Below, in pieces: positions 1 to 8,800 of a stretch of DNA of 64,000 nt; the stretch's first letter is position 1, and each line of letters opens with the position of its first letter. The notes beneath the pieces were generated by a model. That model saw only the letters and a program-made list of their open reading frames with translations. It had not been told where the DNA came from and did not search any database. This DNA comes from Spirochaetia bacterium (GTDB taxonomy: Bacteria > Spirochaetota > Spirochaetia > Treponematales > Treponemataceae). The position numbers were made by a program, and so were the translations under genes. The DNA lies in contig CAAGIR010000241.1 of assembly GCA_900769975.1 (NCBI GenBank), positions 9,950 to 73,949 of the forward strand, in the 5' to 3' direction.

Positions 1-1
1 C

Positions 2-1210
2 ATACCATTTTACGGATTTGCCTGCACAGGCGGTGTACTAGATTTTTCAAACAAATCTTTCGATTTTTCAGGTGCATCCATGGTTTTTCCAGTAGAAAAT
101 TCCTTGCAGGGAACAAAACCAGAATTTGTCATTACTTTATCACAAAACCCGCAAAATAAATCAACTTTTGAAAACAGCGTAAAAATCACTTTTGTTCTTG
201 GCGGCGAAAAATATAATGTAAAAAACGTAAATACAACCTCGCCTATCATACTTCCTTCCTCGGCGGCAAAATCGCCTTTTTCTAGAATGGAATTAACACA
301 AAACGAAAGCGAAATTTCTTCCTTTATATTACGTTCTACCCATTATCTTCCTGATGAAAACAACCAGGTGCTTTTGCCCATCAGAACAGATCCAGGCTTA
401 ATGTTAAATTACAGCAAGGAATTCTGGCGAACACTTGATTACGAAGTTTTTGAATGGGACAGATTTCCTGGAATACTTTTTTTTGACACAAGAAATTACG
501 AAGTTCAGGACAATTTTTTCAGGCGAATGGCATATTTTGTCGAAAAAGAAGGATTTAAAGGAACCTTGCTCACAAATGAAGAACTTCAAGGACGTCATGG
601 CTACAATGCACACGATTACAGTTCCACTTCCATGGCAGCATTTTTCAACAAAGCACAGGAATTAAATTTCCCTTTAAATAAAGAAGAAGAACTTTTAAAA
701 GACATTCTCCTCACAAATAATCTTCTCGAATATGACGGCGAAAAATTTATAGCACATGAAGGAGGAATTGTTTCCATTTCTCAAGAATCTGCACCCTGGC
801 TCAGAGCAACATTGCTTTCACACGAAGGCTGGCATACATTATTCTTTAAAGATGAAGAATTCCGCAATTTCGTTGCAGCCGTTTATTATACAATGGATCA
901 AACTTCTGTAGATTTTATTAAAGACTTTTTTAAAAGTCAGCCAAGTTTAGGTTATGATACAAATGATGATTATTTAATGCACAATGAATTTATGGCTTAT
1001 CTTATGCAGCAAAAACTATCAGAAACGGCAAGTTATTTTGTTCATCTTGCAAATCGCGGAAGCGTCATTAAATATACACCAAAACTGGCAGCATATGTAA
1101 GGCAGACAGAAGGCAGAACTTTTGAAGATGCAGCATTTGCCCTTAATGATTTTGTATTTGACAAATATCAGATTACCGGCGGAAACATTTCATTAATAGA
1201 AAAACAATAA
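2..1210 (+). CDS. Putative zinc metallopeptidase, 5'-truncated by the window edge
   Basis: The frame is open from base 2 without a stop, so the gene begins outside the window; the internal ATG at 80 is probably not the start. A HEGWH sequence (821-835) fits the HExxH zinc motif of gluzincin-type peptidases. A following NEFMAYL segment (Glu codon at 986-988) could give the third ligand. The upstream part is rich in Phe, Asn and Asp and may be an extracytoplasmic domain, but no signal peptide is visible because the start is missing. It converges on the lipoprotein gene at 1219 with 8 bases between. Peptidase activity is inferred from the motif alone; the family is not identified. Confidence 0.6.
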   Translation: MPFYGFACTGGVLDFSNKSFDFSGASMVFPVENSLQGTKPEFVITLSQNPQNKSTFENSVKITFVLGGEKYNVKNVNTTSPIILPSSAAKSPFSRMELTQNESEISSFILRSTHYLPDENNQVLLPIRTDPGLMLNYSKEFWRTLDYEVFEWDRFPGILFFDTRNYEVQDNFFRRMAYFVEKEGFKGTLLTNEELQGRHGYNAHDYSSTSMAAFFNKAQELNFPLNKEEELLKDILLTNNLLEYDGEKFIAHEGGIVSISQESAPWLRATLLSHEGWHTLFFKDEEFRNFVAAVYYTMDQTSVDFIKDFFKSQPSLGYDTNDDYLMHNEFMAYLMQQKLSETASYFVHLANRGSVIKYTPKLAAYVRQTEGRTFEDAAFALNDFVFDKYQITGGNISLIEKQ

Positions 1211-1218
1211 TATTTAAA

Positions 1219-1953
1219 TTAACTTCTATCTGAATAGTAAATCGGAACGGCTCCTAAATACAAAATATTGCTGTAAATAGGAGTATAAGTTGTATCATGA
1301 CCCACAGCTAGTGCAAACATTGCAACATACCAAGTTTCGCCATTATCGTATGACGAAGAATATCTTACATCTTCATCATCAGAATCAGGTTTTATATCAT
1401 AAGTTGTAGAACCGCCAAAGTTAAATGTCGCTTTTGAAGAAAGATTTCGCAAAGGAATTGTTTTTACACCATTAAAATCTTCATCATTAATCATAATCCT
1501 TGCAGAATATTCTTCTATACCCTTATAATCGCTTAAACGAATATATACTTTTTTATTTTCACCAGTATAAGGGATTAAAGGTTCATCTGTAACTCCATCG
1601 CCTCGCAAAACCTGATATTTATAAGTCTCAATTAATCTGCTTGGAGCATTTACACTATTTTCTGAGTCATTTGCAACACTCTGCAAATTACTAACATCAC
1701 TGTTCAAAAGAGAAGGACTATTGTAAATTCTATAATAAATGGAAGTACCGTCAATTTGTGTGCTGCCTATTTCATTAGTATAAAACTCAAAATACTGGGA
1801 TTCATACGAAGTTGTTGTGGTGGGAATATTTGTGGCATAATGTGGCGGATCAAGCATAATAAAAACATCCAGTCCACAACCTGCGTTAAATATAAAAAGA
1901 CACTCTACAAGAAATAAAGAAAAAATATATTTCAAGTAAAATGTCTTTTTCAA
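1219..1953 (-). CDS. Hypothetical lipoprotein
   Basis: 244 residues. The N-terminus MKKTFYLKY is followed by a hydrophobic stretch ending in FNAGC, a plausible lipobox with Cys26 as the lipidated residue, so the protein is probably membrane-anchored on the outside of the cytoplasmic membrane or in the outer membrane. The mature part is rich in Ser, Thr, Tyr and Asp and has no domain I recognise. It lies 12 bases downstream of the TPR gene on the same strand and is probably co-transcribed with it and with the AAA+ regulator. Confidence 0.75.
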   Translation of the reverse strand: MKKTFYLKYIFSLFLVECLFIFNAGCGLDVFIMLDPPHYATNIPTTTTSYESQYFEFYTNEIGSTQIDGTSIYYRIYNSPSLLNSDVSNLQSVANDSENSVNAPSRLIETYKYQVLRGDGVTDEPLIPYTGENKKVYIRLSDYKGIEEYSARIMINDEDFNGVKTIPLRNLSSKATFNFGGSTTYDIKPDSDDEDVRYSSSYDNGETWYVAMFALAVGHDTTYTPIYSNILYLGAVPIYYSDRS

Positions 1954-1965
1954 AGTATCACCTGA

Positions 1966-2634
1966 TTATTTATTTGCATTCAAGGAAATAATTCTTGTTT
2001 TTGCAAGTTTTGCCCAATCATCAGAAGGATATTTATCATTTAAATCAGTATAAACTTCAATTGCCTCGTCAGTTTTGCCCATAGCTTCCAGTACACGACC
2101 ATAACTGAATTTAGCATGTGGTACTAAAGCAAATTCTTTCGATTCACTTGCGGTCTTGTAATTCTGTGCAGCATCTTCCAGTTTTCCTAGCTGTTCATAG
2201 CACACACCAATCTGATAATATGCGATAGGTGCAATATAAGATTTTGGTGATTTTGCAGCGGCATTTTTCCAGTAATTTAAAGCATCTTCATAATTTTTCT
2301 GCTGATAAGCTAATTCAGCACAAAGAAGGTTTGCACGTGCACCAACTATTCCACCTTTATTAACTAAAGGCTGTAAATTATCTAAAGCATCAATTCTTCT
2401 GGCATTTAATTCGCCTTCTTCCAGAACGTTAGACTCATCTGTTAATGTAAAAGAAATTTCGTCAATTCTTGAAAGATTTTTTTCTTTCTGACTTGATGCC
2501 ATGCTTACACCAACAATAAATCCAATTAAACAGGCTATAACACCAATGAACACTACAATAATAACTTTTCTGTTTTTTTCAAGAAAATTATTCACTTTAT
2601 TTGTAGATGTTTGTTTTACATCATTTTCTGCCAT
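1966..2634 (-). CDS. Membrane-anchored tetratricopeptide repeat protein
   Basis: 222 residues. A polar N-terminus of about 22 residues is followed by one transmembrane helix (about 24-45, VIIVVFIGVIACLIGF). The rest reads as TPR units, with pairs such as YEDALNYWKNAAAKSP, LEDAAQNYKTASES and TDEAIEVYTDLNDKYP at about 34-residue spacing. The layout (short cytoplasmic tail, one helix, periplasmic TPR) resembles YfgM-type anchored TPR proteins, but assignment to that family is inference. It starts 10 bases after the AAA+ regulator gene ends. A scaffold or chaperone-like role is likely; the partner is unknown. Confidence 0.75.
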   Translation of the reverse strand: MAENDVKQTSTNKVNNFLEKNRKVIIVVFIGVIACLIGFIVGVSMASSQKEKNLSRIDEISFTLTDESNVLEEGELNARRIDALDNLQPLVNKGGIVGARANLLCAELAYQQKNYEDALNYWKNAAAKSPKSYIAPIAYYQIGVCYEQLGKLEDAAQNYKTASESKEFALVPHAKFSYGRVLEAMGKTDEAIEVYTDLNDKYPSDDWAKLAKTRIISLNANK

Positions 2635-2644
2635 TTTTTTACCT

Positions 2645-3550
2645 CTATTTATTTCTTCGGATATCTAATTCATTTATTAATTTTATCACATAAGTACGTT
2701 GAATTCCAAGTACTCTTGCCGCTTTTGTTTGATTCCAGCCATTGTCTTCAAGGATTTTTGTCAGATATTCCTTTTTAAATGCTTCTGTTGCATTTTTTAG
2801 TGATTTATTTTCCTGCAAATACTTGCTGATATTTTCAGAAAAAATGTTTACACTTTCTATTCCCAAATCAGCACTTTCTATTACAGGAGGATTACCGACA
2901 ATAAAAGCCCGTTGAACAGCATTTATCAATTCATCAGCATTTCCTTTCCACAAACGGTTCATCATAGAATCTTTTGCTTCCTGTGAAAAATCTGTGAATT
3001 TATATCCTGATTTTTTGCTGAATATTTTCAAATAACTTTGAGCAATCGGAATAATATCTTCTTTTCTTTGTCTCAAAGGCAGAATATTCAACACTACAGA
3101 ATTTAACCTGTAATATAAATCAGGAAGAAATAATCCTTTAGAAACTTTTTCTTCTAATGAATTTTCAACAGAACAAATAATTTTTACTTTTAGCTCTTTT
3201 TTTGTAACTTTCTGTAAAAAAGCAAAAAAAGCCTGTTGTAAATCCCAGTCCAGTTCATCAACAAAACACAAAAACAATGTAATTTTTTGATTTAATGCTA
3301 TCAGATTTTCAACAGTCGAAAACGCTTCCAAAACCTGCTGTTTTTCAAAAGATTTACAATTAATCTCAAAAAAATAACCAAAATTTTTAGCTTCAGTATA
3401 ATGAATATGCTGAGAAATCAAACGTTTTCCAGTTCCCCTTTCGCCGATTAACAAAACAGAAATATTATCTTTTGAAAGGTTTTCTATTAAACCTCTCATT
3501 TGCTTTGAAAATTCACTTGAACCGACAAAAGGTACCAAATTCTTATTCAT
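2645..3550 (-). CDS. NtrC-like AAA+ regulator without GAFTGA, Fis-type HTH
   Basis: 301 residues. There is no receiver or other sensory domain. Walker A is GERGTGKR (36-43), Walker B is in LFLCFVDELD, and DLYYRLNSVVLNILPLRQR matches a conserved stretch of sigma-54 activators. The C-terminus NGWNQTKAARVLGIQRTYV is a Fis-type helix-turn-helix. The segment between Walker A and Walker B is shortened and has no GAFTGA loop, the sigma-54 contact element. Like TyrR-type proteins it may therefore act without sigma-54; that is inference. It follows rpsA on the same strand, but the terminator at 3555-3607 lies between them. Confidence 0.8.
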   Translation of the reverse strand: MNKNLVPFVGSSEFSKQMRGLIENLSKDNISVLLIGERGTGKRLISQHIHYTEAKNFGYFFEINCKSFEKQQVLEAFSTVENLIALNQKITLFLCFVDELDWDLQQAFFAFLQKVTKKELKVKIICSVENSLEEKVSKGLFLPDLYYRLNSVVLNILPLRQRKEDIIPIAQSYLKIFSKKSGYKFTDFSQEAKDSMMNRLWKGNADELINAVQRAFIVGNPPVIESADLGIESVNIFSENISKYLQENKSLKNATEAFKKEYLTKILEDNGWNQTKAARVLGIQRTYVIKLINELDIRRNK

Positions 3551-3554
3551 TCTG

Positions 3555-3607
3555 CTAAATAAAAAAATAAACTGTCCGACCCTTTATAAAAAACAATCAG
3601 ACAGTTT
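3555..3607 (-). terminator. Rho-independent terminator after rpsA
   Basis: The inverted repeat AAACTGTCCGA (3569-3579) and TCAGACAGTTT (3597-3607) forms an 11-bp stem with one G-U pair. On the minus strand it is followed by a run of T interrupted by one A. It sits between the rpsA stop and the start of the AAA+ regulator gene. Confidence 0.8.
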
Positions 3608-3645
3608 ACCAGTTTATCCTAAAATTCTACTAATCCCAAAATAAA

Positions 3646-5361
3646 CTAGTCATTTCTCTGTGATTTCAACATATCTCCCAAAGTATAAGCACCGTCATCA
3701 TTACCATTTGCAGTAGACATATACTGAGAAATTTCATCACGTTGCTGTTTACGTTTGTACTCACGTACAGAGAAAGCAACCTGTTCTTTTTCAACTTTTA
3801 CATCAACAACGTAAACATTAATTTTGTCACCAACTTTGTATTTTGTAACTGCTTCTTCAAAAGGAACATCTTTTTCATCGCTCAAATTAGCTTTGTTTAC
3901 AAGACCTTCAATTCCGTTAGGAGCTTTTACAAAAACACCAAAATCTGTGATAGATGTAATTTCACCTTCTAATGTTGAACCAACTTTGTATTCTTCAGCG
4001 AATTCTTTCCAAGGATTGTCAGAAAGCTGTTTAATTCCAACTTTAATTCTATGACCTTCTGGATCACATTCCAGAACGATTACATCAACTTCTTCATTTA
4101 CTGTCAATTCACTGCCAGGATGTTTAACTTTCTTTGTCCAAGAAATATCATCAGCATGTAAGAATCCATCAATGCCTTCTTCCAATTCAACGAAAGCACC
4201 TGCATTTGTGATTTTTACAACCTTACCATGAACTTTTGTGCCGATAGCATATTTTTCAGAAATAGAATCCCAAGGATTAGCAGTTGCCTGTTTAAATCCA
4301 AGAGAAACTCTTCCAGCCTGAATATCATAACCAAGAATTACTGCTTCAACTTCCTGTCCAACACTTACCATATCTCCAGGTTTGTTGATTTTCTTTGTCC
4401 AAGAGAATTCACTGATGTGAACAAGACCTTCAATTCCTTCTTCCAGTTCAACAAATGCACCAAATTCTGTAAGTTTTGTAACTTTTCCTTTTACAATATC
4501 GTTTACATGGTACTTTTCTTCAAAATGAATCCAAGGATCTTCTGTAAAATGTTTCAAAGAAAGATTAATTCTTTTTTCTGCAGGATCAAGGCGAATTACT
4601 TTAAGTTCAATTTCCTGACCTTTCTTTACAAAATCTTTAGGACGAGCAACATGTCCCCAGCTCATATCATTTATATGAAGAAGACCGTCAAATCCACCTA
4701 AATCAATGAATGCACCGAAACTTGTAAAACTCTTTACAGTTCCTTTTACTGTATCACCAATCTGAACAGAATTAAAGAATGCTTCACGTTTAGAGTCAAC
4801 TTCTTCTTCCAAATATTTGCGTCTATTAACAACAGGATTAAGTTTGTTATCAGAATAAAGACGTTCAATATAGAATTTTGATTTTACACCAAGCAAAGAT
4901 TCTGGTTTTTCAATTTTGTCTGAATCAGCCTGACTAATTGGCAAGAATGCTGCACGGTCAATTCCAAGATTAACTTCGTATCCGCTCTTTACAACTTTTG
5001 AAATTACACCTTCTACTGGAGTCTTATCTTTCCAAGCAGACTGAATTTCTTTCAAAAAGCGTTTTGAATCAGCTTTCTTTTTTGATAAAACAGGACCATT
5101 AGCGTTGTGTCCTGACAACAATGCCTGTACCTTATCCCCTTCTTTCGGCAGACCTTCTGCGAACTCCTCAACAGGGATTAATCCCTCTGACTTGTCTCCA
5201 ATGTCAACATAAACATAATCGTTTGTGATTTGAACTACAGTTCCTTCTACCAACTGACCTGCTTGAGGTGCATTGAATTCTTTCAGAGATGCCTCTAATT
5301 GTGCCTGAAAGTCTCCCTTGGAGTTCTGGGCAACTTCCTTTTCCACTTCCATTTCTTCCAT
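3646..5361 (-). CDS. rpsA: 30S ribosomal protein S1
   Basis: 571 residues with six consecutive S1 (OB-fold) domains, recognisable by repeats such as VKGTVKSFTSFGAFIDL, VKGKVTKLTEFGAFVEL, VHGKVVKITNAGAFVEL and LEGEITSITDFGVFVKA. The first two domains (about 36-185) are more divergent, as in other bacterial S1 proteins where they bind the ribosome. S1 helps mRNA bind the 30S subunit. It starts 16 bases after cmk ends, with AAAGG upstream of the ATG, so the pair is an operon; I recall the two being fused in T. pallidum, whereas here they are separate. Confidence 0.97.
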   Translation of the reverse strand: MEEMEVEKEVAQNSKGDFQAQLEASLKEFNAPQAGQLVEGTVVQITNDYVYVDIGDKSEGLIPVEEFAEGLPKEGDKVQALLSGHNANGPVLSKKKADSKRFLKEIQSAWKDKTPVEGVISKVVKSGYEVNLGIDRAAFLPISQADSDKIEKPESLLGVKSKFYIERLYSDNKLNPVVNRRKYLEEEVDSKREAFFNSVQIGDTVKGTVKSFTSFGAFIDLGGFDGLLHINDMSWGHVARPKDFVKKGQEIELKVIRLDPAEKRINLSLKHFTEDPWIHFEEKYHVNDIVKGKVTKLTEFGAFVELEEGIEGLVHISEFSWTKKINKPGDMVSVGQEVEAVILGYDIQAGRVSLGFKQATANPWDSISEKYAIGTKVHGKVVKITNAGAFVELEEGIDGFLHADDISWTKKVKHPGSELTVNEEVDVIVLECDPEGHRIKVGIKQLSDNPWKEFAEEYKVGSTLEGEITSITDFGVFVKAPNGIEGLVNKANLSDEKDVPFEEAVTKYKVGDKINVYVVDVKVEKEQVAFSVREYKRKQQRDEISQYMSTANGNDDGAYTLGDMLKSQRND

Positions 5362-5377
5362 TGCAAAAACCTTTAAA

Positions 5378-6010
5378 TTATGAAATTTGTTTATATATTA
5401 TCGCACAAACATCGTCAATCGTCAAGTTAGAAGTGTCAATATATAATGCATCTTTTGCAATCTTTAACGCACCTTCTTTCTTGTTTTTGTCGATATTGTC
5501 ACGTTCGATAATTGACTGTTTTATTTGCTCAAGAGTCATATCACTCACCCCTTGATCAAAGCGTCTTTTTGCCCTTACTTCTGCACTGGCATCAAGATAA
5601 ATTTTATATTCTGCATTCGGAAAGACAACCGTAGTCATATCACGTCCTTCACAAACAATACTCAGGCTTTTTGTAATTTCACGCATTAAATCATTTACAA
5701 GATGTCTGATAGGAACTATGGCACTCACCTGTGCTACATTTTTTGCAACTCTATCATCATGAAGATGTGCCGTAACATCAGTACCATTCAAAATAAAATG
5801 ACTTTCTGCAGTATATTCAATTTTTTGCTTTTTACAAAATTCTACTGTTTTTGCTTCATCAGAATAATCAATTCCTGCATACAAAATTGCAATTGTCAAA
5901 GTTCTATAGAACCCGCCACTGTTTAGAAAAGTTACATTAAGCTTTTTTGCAATCATCGATGCTATTGTACTTTTTCCAGTTCCTGCAGGACCGTCTATCG
6001 CAATAATCAT
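5378..6010 (-). CDS. cmk: Cytidylate kinase
   Basis: CMP/dCMP kinase, supplying CDP and dCDP. The protein begins MIIAIDGPAGTGKSTIA, with the P-loop GPAGTGKS, and shows the CMP-kinase landmarks FLNSGGFYRTLT, CEGRDMTTVVFPNAEYKIYLDA and RAKRRFDQG. The start at 6010 is chosen because GAGG lies just upstream and the next 48 bases encode residues outside the family; the frame stays open to an ATG at 6058. It is 210 residues, normal length, and directly upstream of rpsA. Confidence 0.95.
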   Translation of the reverse strand: MIIAIDGPAGTGKSTIASMIAKKLNVTFLNSGGFYRTLTIAILYAGIDYSDEAKTVEFCKKQKIEYTAESHFILNGTDVTAHLHDDRVAKNVAQVSAIVPIRHLVNDLMREITKSLSIVCEGRDMTTVVFPNAEYKIYLDASAEVRAKRRFDQGVSDMTLEQIKQSIIERDNIDKNKKEGALKIAKDALYIDTSNLTIDDVCAIIYKQIS

Positions 6011-6172
6011 AAAAACCTCAATATTAATACTCTGATAATAATCACATTTGATAAGCAAAAAACTACATCATCATAAGTACAAAATCAAAAACATTTGAAT
6101 TTTATATACTTTATAATATAGTTAATTCAGTAATATTTTGTCTACCTTTTTTTTATTTATTAATCATTTTTT

Positions 6173-6937
6173 TTATTTTTCACAAAGCTTTAATAAATTT
6201 TGAACTTCTTTTTGCGTTAAATCCCTGCAATCGCCTGGTTTTAATTCATCAAGAGTAACATTTCCAATTCTTACACGAACTAAAGATTTCGTACCGATAT
6301 TTTGAGAATCCAAAACATTTCTGATTTCACGATTTTTTCCTTCTATCAAAACAATCTTTAATTTTCTTGCCTTTATGATTTCACATCGGACACATTTATA
6401 AAATTTTCCTTCTACGCGAATTCCTCTTTCAAACTTATTGGGGAAATCCTCTGGAACATCTTGACTTGTTTCAACTATATACTCTTTTTCAATCTGACTA
6501 GAAGGATGCGAAAGTTTTGCCGCAAAATCACCATCATTTGTAAAAATAATCATTCCTTTACTGTACATATCAAGCCTTCCAACGTTATACAGTCGTTCAG
6601 AATATTTATCTTTCAATAAATCACACGCAACTGCCCTTCCTTTTTCATCAGAAGAAGAACAGACAAATCCAGCAGGTTTATTTAATAGCACATAACGTTT
6701 GACTGCTTCCATCTGGATTTTTTTTCCGTCTACCAGTACTTCATCTTTCTGCGAAACTTTTGTCCCCAGTTCGGTAATGATATTTCCATTTACGCTTACC
6801 CTGCCATCCAGAATGATTTTTTCTGCGGCACGACGGCTTGCTACTCCACAATGAGATAAAAACACCTGAAGGCGAAGTTCATTTTTTTCATTAAAATTGT
6901 TATCTTGCAAGTTCAAATCGCTCCTGTTCATCTTCAT
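6173..6937 (-). CDS. rluB: RsuA/RluB-family pseudouridine synthase
   Basis: An S4 RNA-binding domain (about 22-80: RLQVFLSHCGVASRRAAEKII) is followed by the RsuA-family catalytic domain, with GRLDMYSKGMIIFTNDGD carrying the catalytic Asp of the RLD motif and the family motif GKNREIRNVL. It probably modifies large-subunit rRNA; the exact target cannot be read from sequence. The ATG at 6937 lies inside the end of scpB. AGGAG lies just upstream of in-frame TTG codons at 6916 and 6910, so a TTG start is possible. It closes the scpA-scpB-rluB group, a common bacterial arrangement. Confidence 0.88.
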   Translation of the reverse strand: MKMNRSDLNLQDNNFNEKNELRLQVFLSHCGVASRRAAEKIILDGRVSVNGNIITELGTKVSQKDEVLVDGKKIQMEAVKRYVLLNKPAGFVCSSSDEKGRAVACDLLKDKYSERLYNVGRLDMYSKGMIIFTNDGDFAAKLSHPSSQIEKEYIVETSQDVPEDFPNKFERGIRVEGKFYKCVRCEIIKARKLKIVLIEGKNREIRNVLDSQNIGTKSLVRVRIGNVTLDELKPGDCRDLTQKEVQNLLKLCEK

Positions 6938-7439
6938 CCAGTTTTGGTAATTCTGATATCGAATTTAATCTAAATAATTTTAAAAATTCTTTTGTTGTTC
7001 CAAATAAAACAGGTCTGCCAGGTGCTTCTTTTTTTCCTACTTCTTTTATAAGATTTCTTTCAAGCAAAAGGCGAATCATATTATCAACACCCACACCCCT
7101 TATCTGTTCAATTTCTGCCCTTGTAATTGGCTGGGAATAAGCAATAATTGCAAGCGTTTCCATAGCAGACTTAGAAAGCTTTCCTTCCCTTTTTGAACCA
7201 TACAGTTCTTTTAAAACATCCCAGTACTCTTTTTTTGGAACTAAAGTCCAGCCACCTGTAATCATTGCCAATTCAATTCCAGAATCCTTTGCATTATATT
7301 TTTCTTTAAGTTTTTCCAGACATTTTTCGACAACTTCTTCAGATAGCTGTGCTTTATTTGAAATCATCTTTACAGTAATAGGTTCGCTTTCCAAAAACAA
7401 TACGGTTTCACACAATGCAGTTTCTTTTTCAAAATCCAT
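6900..7439 (-). CDS. scpB: Segregation and condensation protein B
   Basis: 179 residues, normal for ScpB, the winged-helix partner of ScpA in the SMC-kleisin condensin complex. Family landmarks are LSKSAMETLAIIAYSQPITRAEI and IRGVGVDNMIRLLLERNLI, then GRPVLFGTTKEFLKLF. The start has AGGA upstream. It lies 19 bases after scpA and overlaps the following pseudouridine synthase by 38 bases, so translation is probably coupled. Confidence 0.95.
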   Translation of the reverse strand: MDFEKETALCETVLFLESEPITVKMISNKAQLSEEVVEKCLEKLKEKYNAKDSGIELAMITGGWTLVPKKEYWDVLKELYGSKREGKLSKSAMETLAIIAYSQPITRAEIEQIRGVGVDNMIRLLLERNLIKEVGKKEAPGRPVLFGTTKEFLKLFRLNSISELPKLDEDEQERFELAR

Positions 7440-7458
7440 TTTTATATTTTCCTAATGT

Positions 7459-8265
7459 TTAATTTGATGTAAGTTCTTCTTCAGACGGAATATACCCTTC
7501 TTCTTTTGGTCTGGCACAAATTTTTATATCACCAAACAGTTTATTCTGCATTATTCGTATCATTTTAAACTTTACTGCTTCCAGAATTGCCATAAAAGCA
7601 CAAACAACATCCATTTCATTACCAGGTCTTGTCAATAAATCAGTAAACAAACATTCCTTTTTATTTTCAAGCAGTTCATTCATTAAAGTGATTTTTTCGT
7701 TCACAGAAATTTCTTCATACATATTCAAAATTTTTTCATTTGAATATTGATTCATTATTGATTTGAAAATATTCTGCATTTGCTGCAGCAATTCCCAAGT
7801 ATCAACTTCCTGCCACATTGATTCATCTTCATCAAATGGTAAAACACGCTGGATTTTTTTTCTTTCAAAATTCCATTCAGAATCATCTTCCTGTTCTTCC
7901 ATTAACGAAGATAATTTTTTAAATTTCTGGTACTCGATAAGTTTATCAACAAGCTCCTGTCTTGGATCTTCTTCATCTTCGTCATCATAGGCAACTTCCA
8001 CTGGTAAAAGCATTCTGCTTTTTATATAAATCAGTTTTGCCGCCCAACTGTAAAATTCAGATAAATCGCCCAAATCTGTCTGCACAGCATAGTCTAAATA
8101 TTCAAGATATTGTTCTGTTATCTGTGCAATAGGAATATCGTAAATATTAACTTTACTTTCACGAATCAACGTCCACAATAAATCTAAAGGACCTTCAAAT
8201 TCACCAGCTTTATATGCATGTTTAACTGCTGTCTGTGTTTCTGTGACACTGTTCATCTGTTCCAT
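7459..8265 (-). CDS. scpA: Segregation and condensation protein A
   Basis: Kleisin subunit of the SMC condensin complex. The landmark FEGPLDLLWTLIRESKVNIYDIP lies near the N-terminus, and LIYIKSRMLLPVE follows. The start at 8265 (MEQMNSVTET) is preferred: GAAGG precedes it with 9 bases spacing and the segment further upstream, open to 8349, is unlike ScpA. It overlaps the end of folK by about 44 bases, suggesting translational coupling. Confidence 0.93.
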   Translation of the reverse strand: MEQMNSVTETQTAVKHAYKAGEFEGPLDLLWTLIRESKVNIYDIPIAQITEQYLEYLDYAVQTDLGDLSEFYSWAAKLIYIKSRMLLPVEVAYDDEDEEDPRQELVDKLIEYQKFKKLSSLMEEQEDDSEWNFERKKIQRVLPFDEDESMWQEVDTWELLQQMQNIFKSIMNQYSNEKILNMYEEISVNEKITLMNELLENKKECLFTDLLTRPGNEMDVVCAFMAILEAVKFKMIRIMQNKLFGDIKICARPKEEGYIPSEEELTSN

Positions 8266-8797
8266 ACGCATCTGCCTTCGAAAAAGAATAAATTTTCTGC
8301 ACATTATCTGTATTTTCTTTTTGTTTAAGCACTTCCAAATAATCTGCAAATTTCTTTCTATCTATTTCATCGGCAGAAATTGTAAAAACCTCAAGAGCAG
8401 GAATTAAAACAAAAGCTCTTTCCTGTAATCTTTTGTGAGGTATTTCAAGTTTTTGCGTAGAAACTGTTTCATCCCCAAAAAGCTCAATATCAATATCCAG
8501 CGAACGTGGCCCGTTTCTAAATTCTTTAGATCTGTTCCTGCCATATTTTGCTTCTATTGCATTTATTTCTTCCAATAAATCGAAAGGATTTTTATCATCT
8601 GGCACATTACCTAATGCAACCATATTATAAAAATCATCCTGTGCTTCATAATACATTGCTTTAGTTTTGTATACAGAAGAAAAAATGCAGTCAGACAAAA
8701 CAGAAACGAGCTCCTTTCCTGCAAAAGAAAGGAGCTCTAATGAAGAATGACCTTTATAAGTCTTGTTAGAACCTAACCCCAATAGAACTCGTTTCAT
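8222..8797 (-). CDS. folK: 6-hydroxymethyl-7,8-dihydropterin pyrophosphokinase
   Basis: Transfers pyrophosphate from ATP to 6-hydroxymethyl-7,8-dihydropterin in folate synthesis. Family features are LLGLGSNKTYK at the N-terminus, FYNMVALGNV, RNGPRSLDIDIELFGD and the active-site loop IPHKRLQERAFVLIPALEV. It is 191 residues, slightly longer than usual because of a tail overlapping scpA. It follows recA by 3 bases. No folB or folP is adjacent. An 11-bp inverted repeat lies inside the coding region near its start. Confidence 0.95.
   Translation of the reverse strand: MKRVLLGLGSNKTYKGHSSLELLSFAGKELVSVLSDCIFSSVYKTKAMYYEAQDDFYNMVALGNVPDDKNPFDLLEEINAIEAKYGRNRSKEFRNGPRSLDIDIELFGDETVSTQKLEIPHKRLQERAFVLIPALEVFTISADEIDRKKFADYLEVLKQKENTDNVQKIYSFSKADAYGTDEQCHRNTDSS
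8708..8737. repeat. Perfect 11-bp inverted repeat inside folK
   Basis: GAGCTCCTTTC (8708-8718) and GAAAGGAGCTC (8727-8737) are exact reverse complements with an 8-base loop. In the folK mRNA this is a strong hairpin about 60-90 bases after the start codon. Confidence 0.8.
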
Positions 8798-8800
8798 TTA

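Noticed and set aside
3742..4701. Plus-strand reading frames opposite rpsA
   Set aside because: Phe/Asn/Lys-rich shadow frames of a well-supported ribosomal protein gene.
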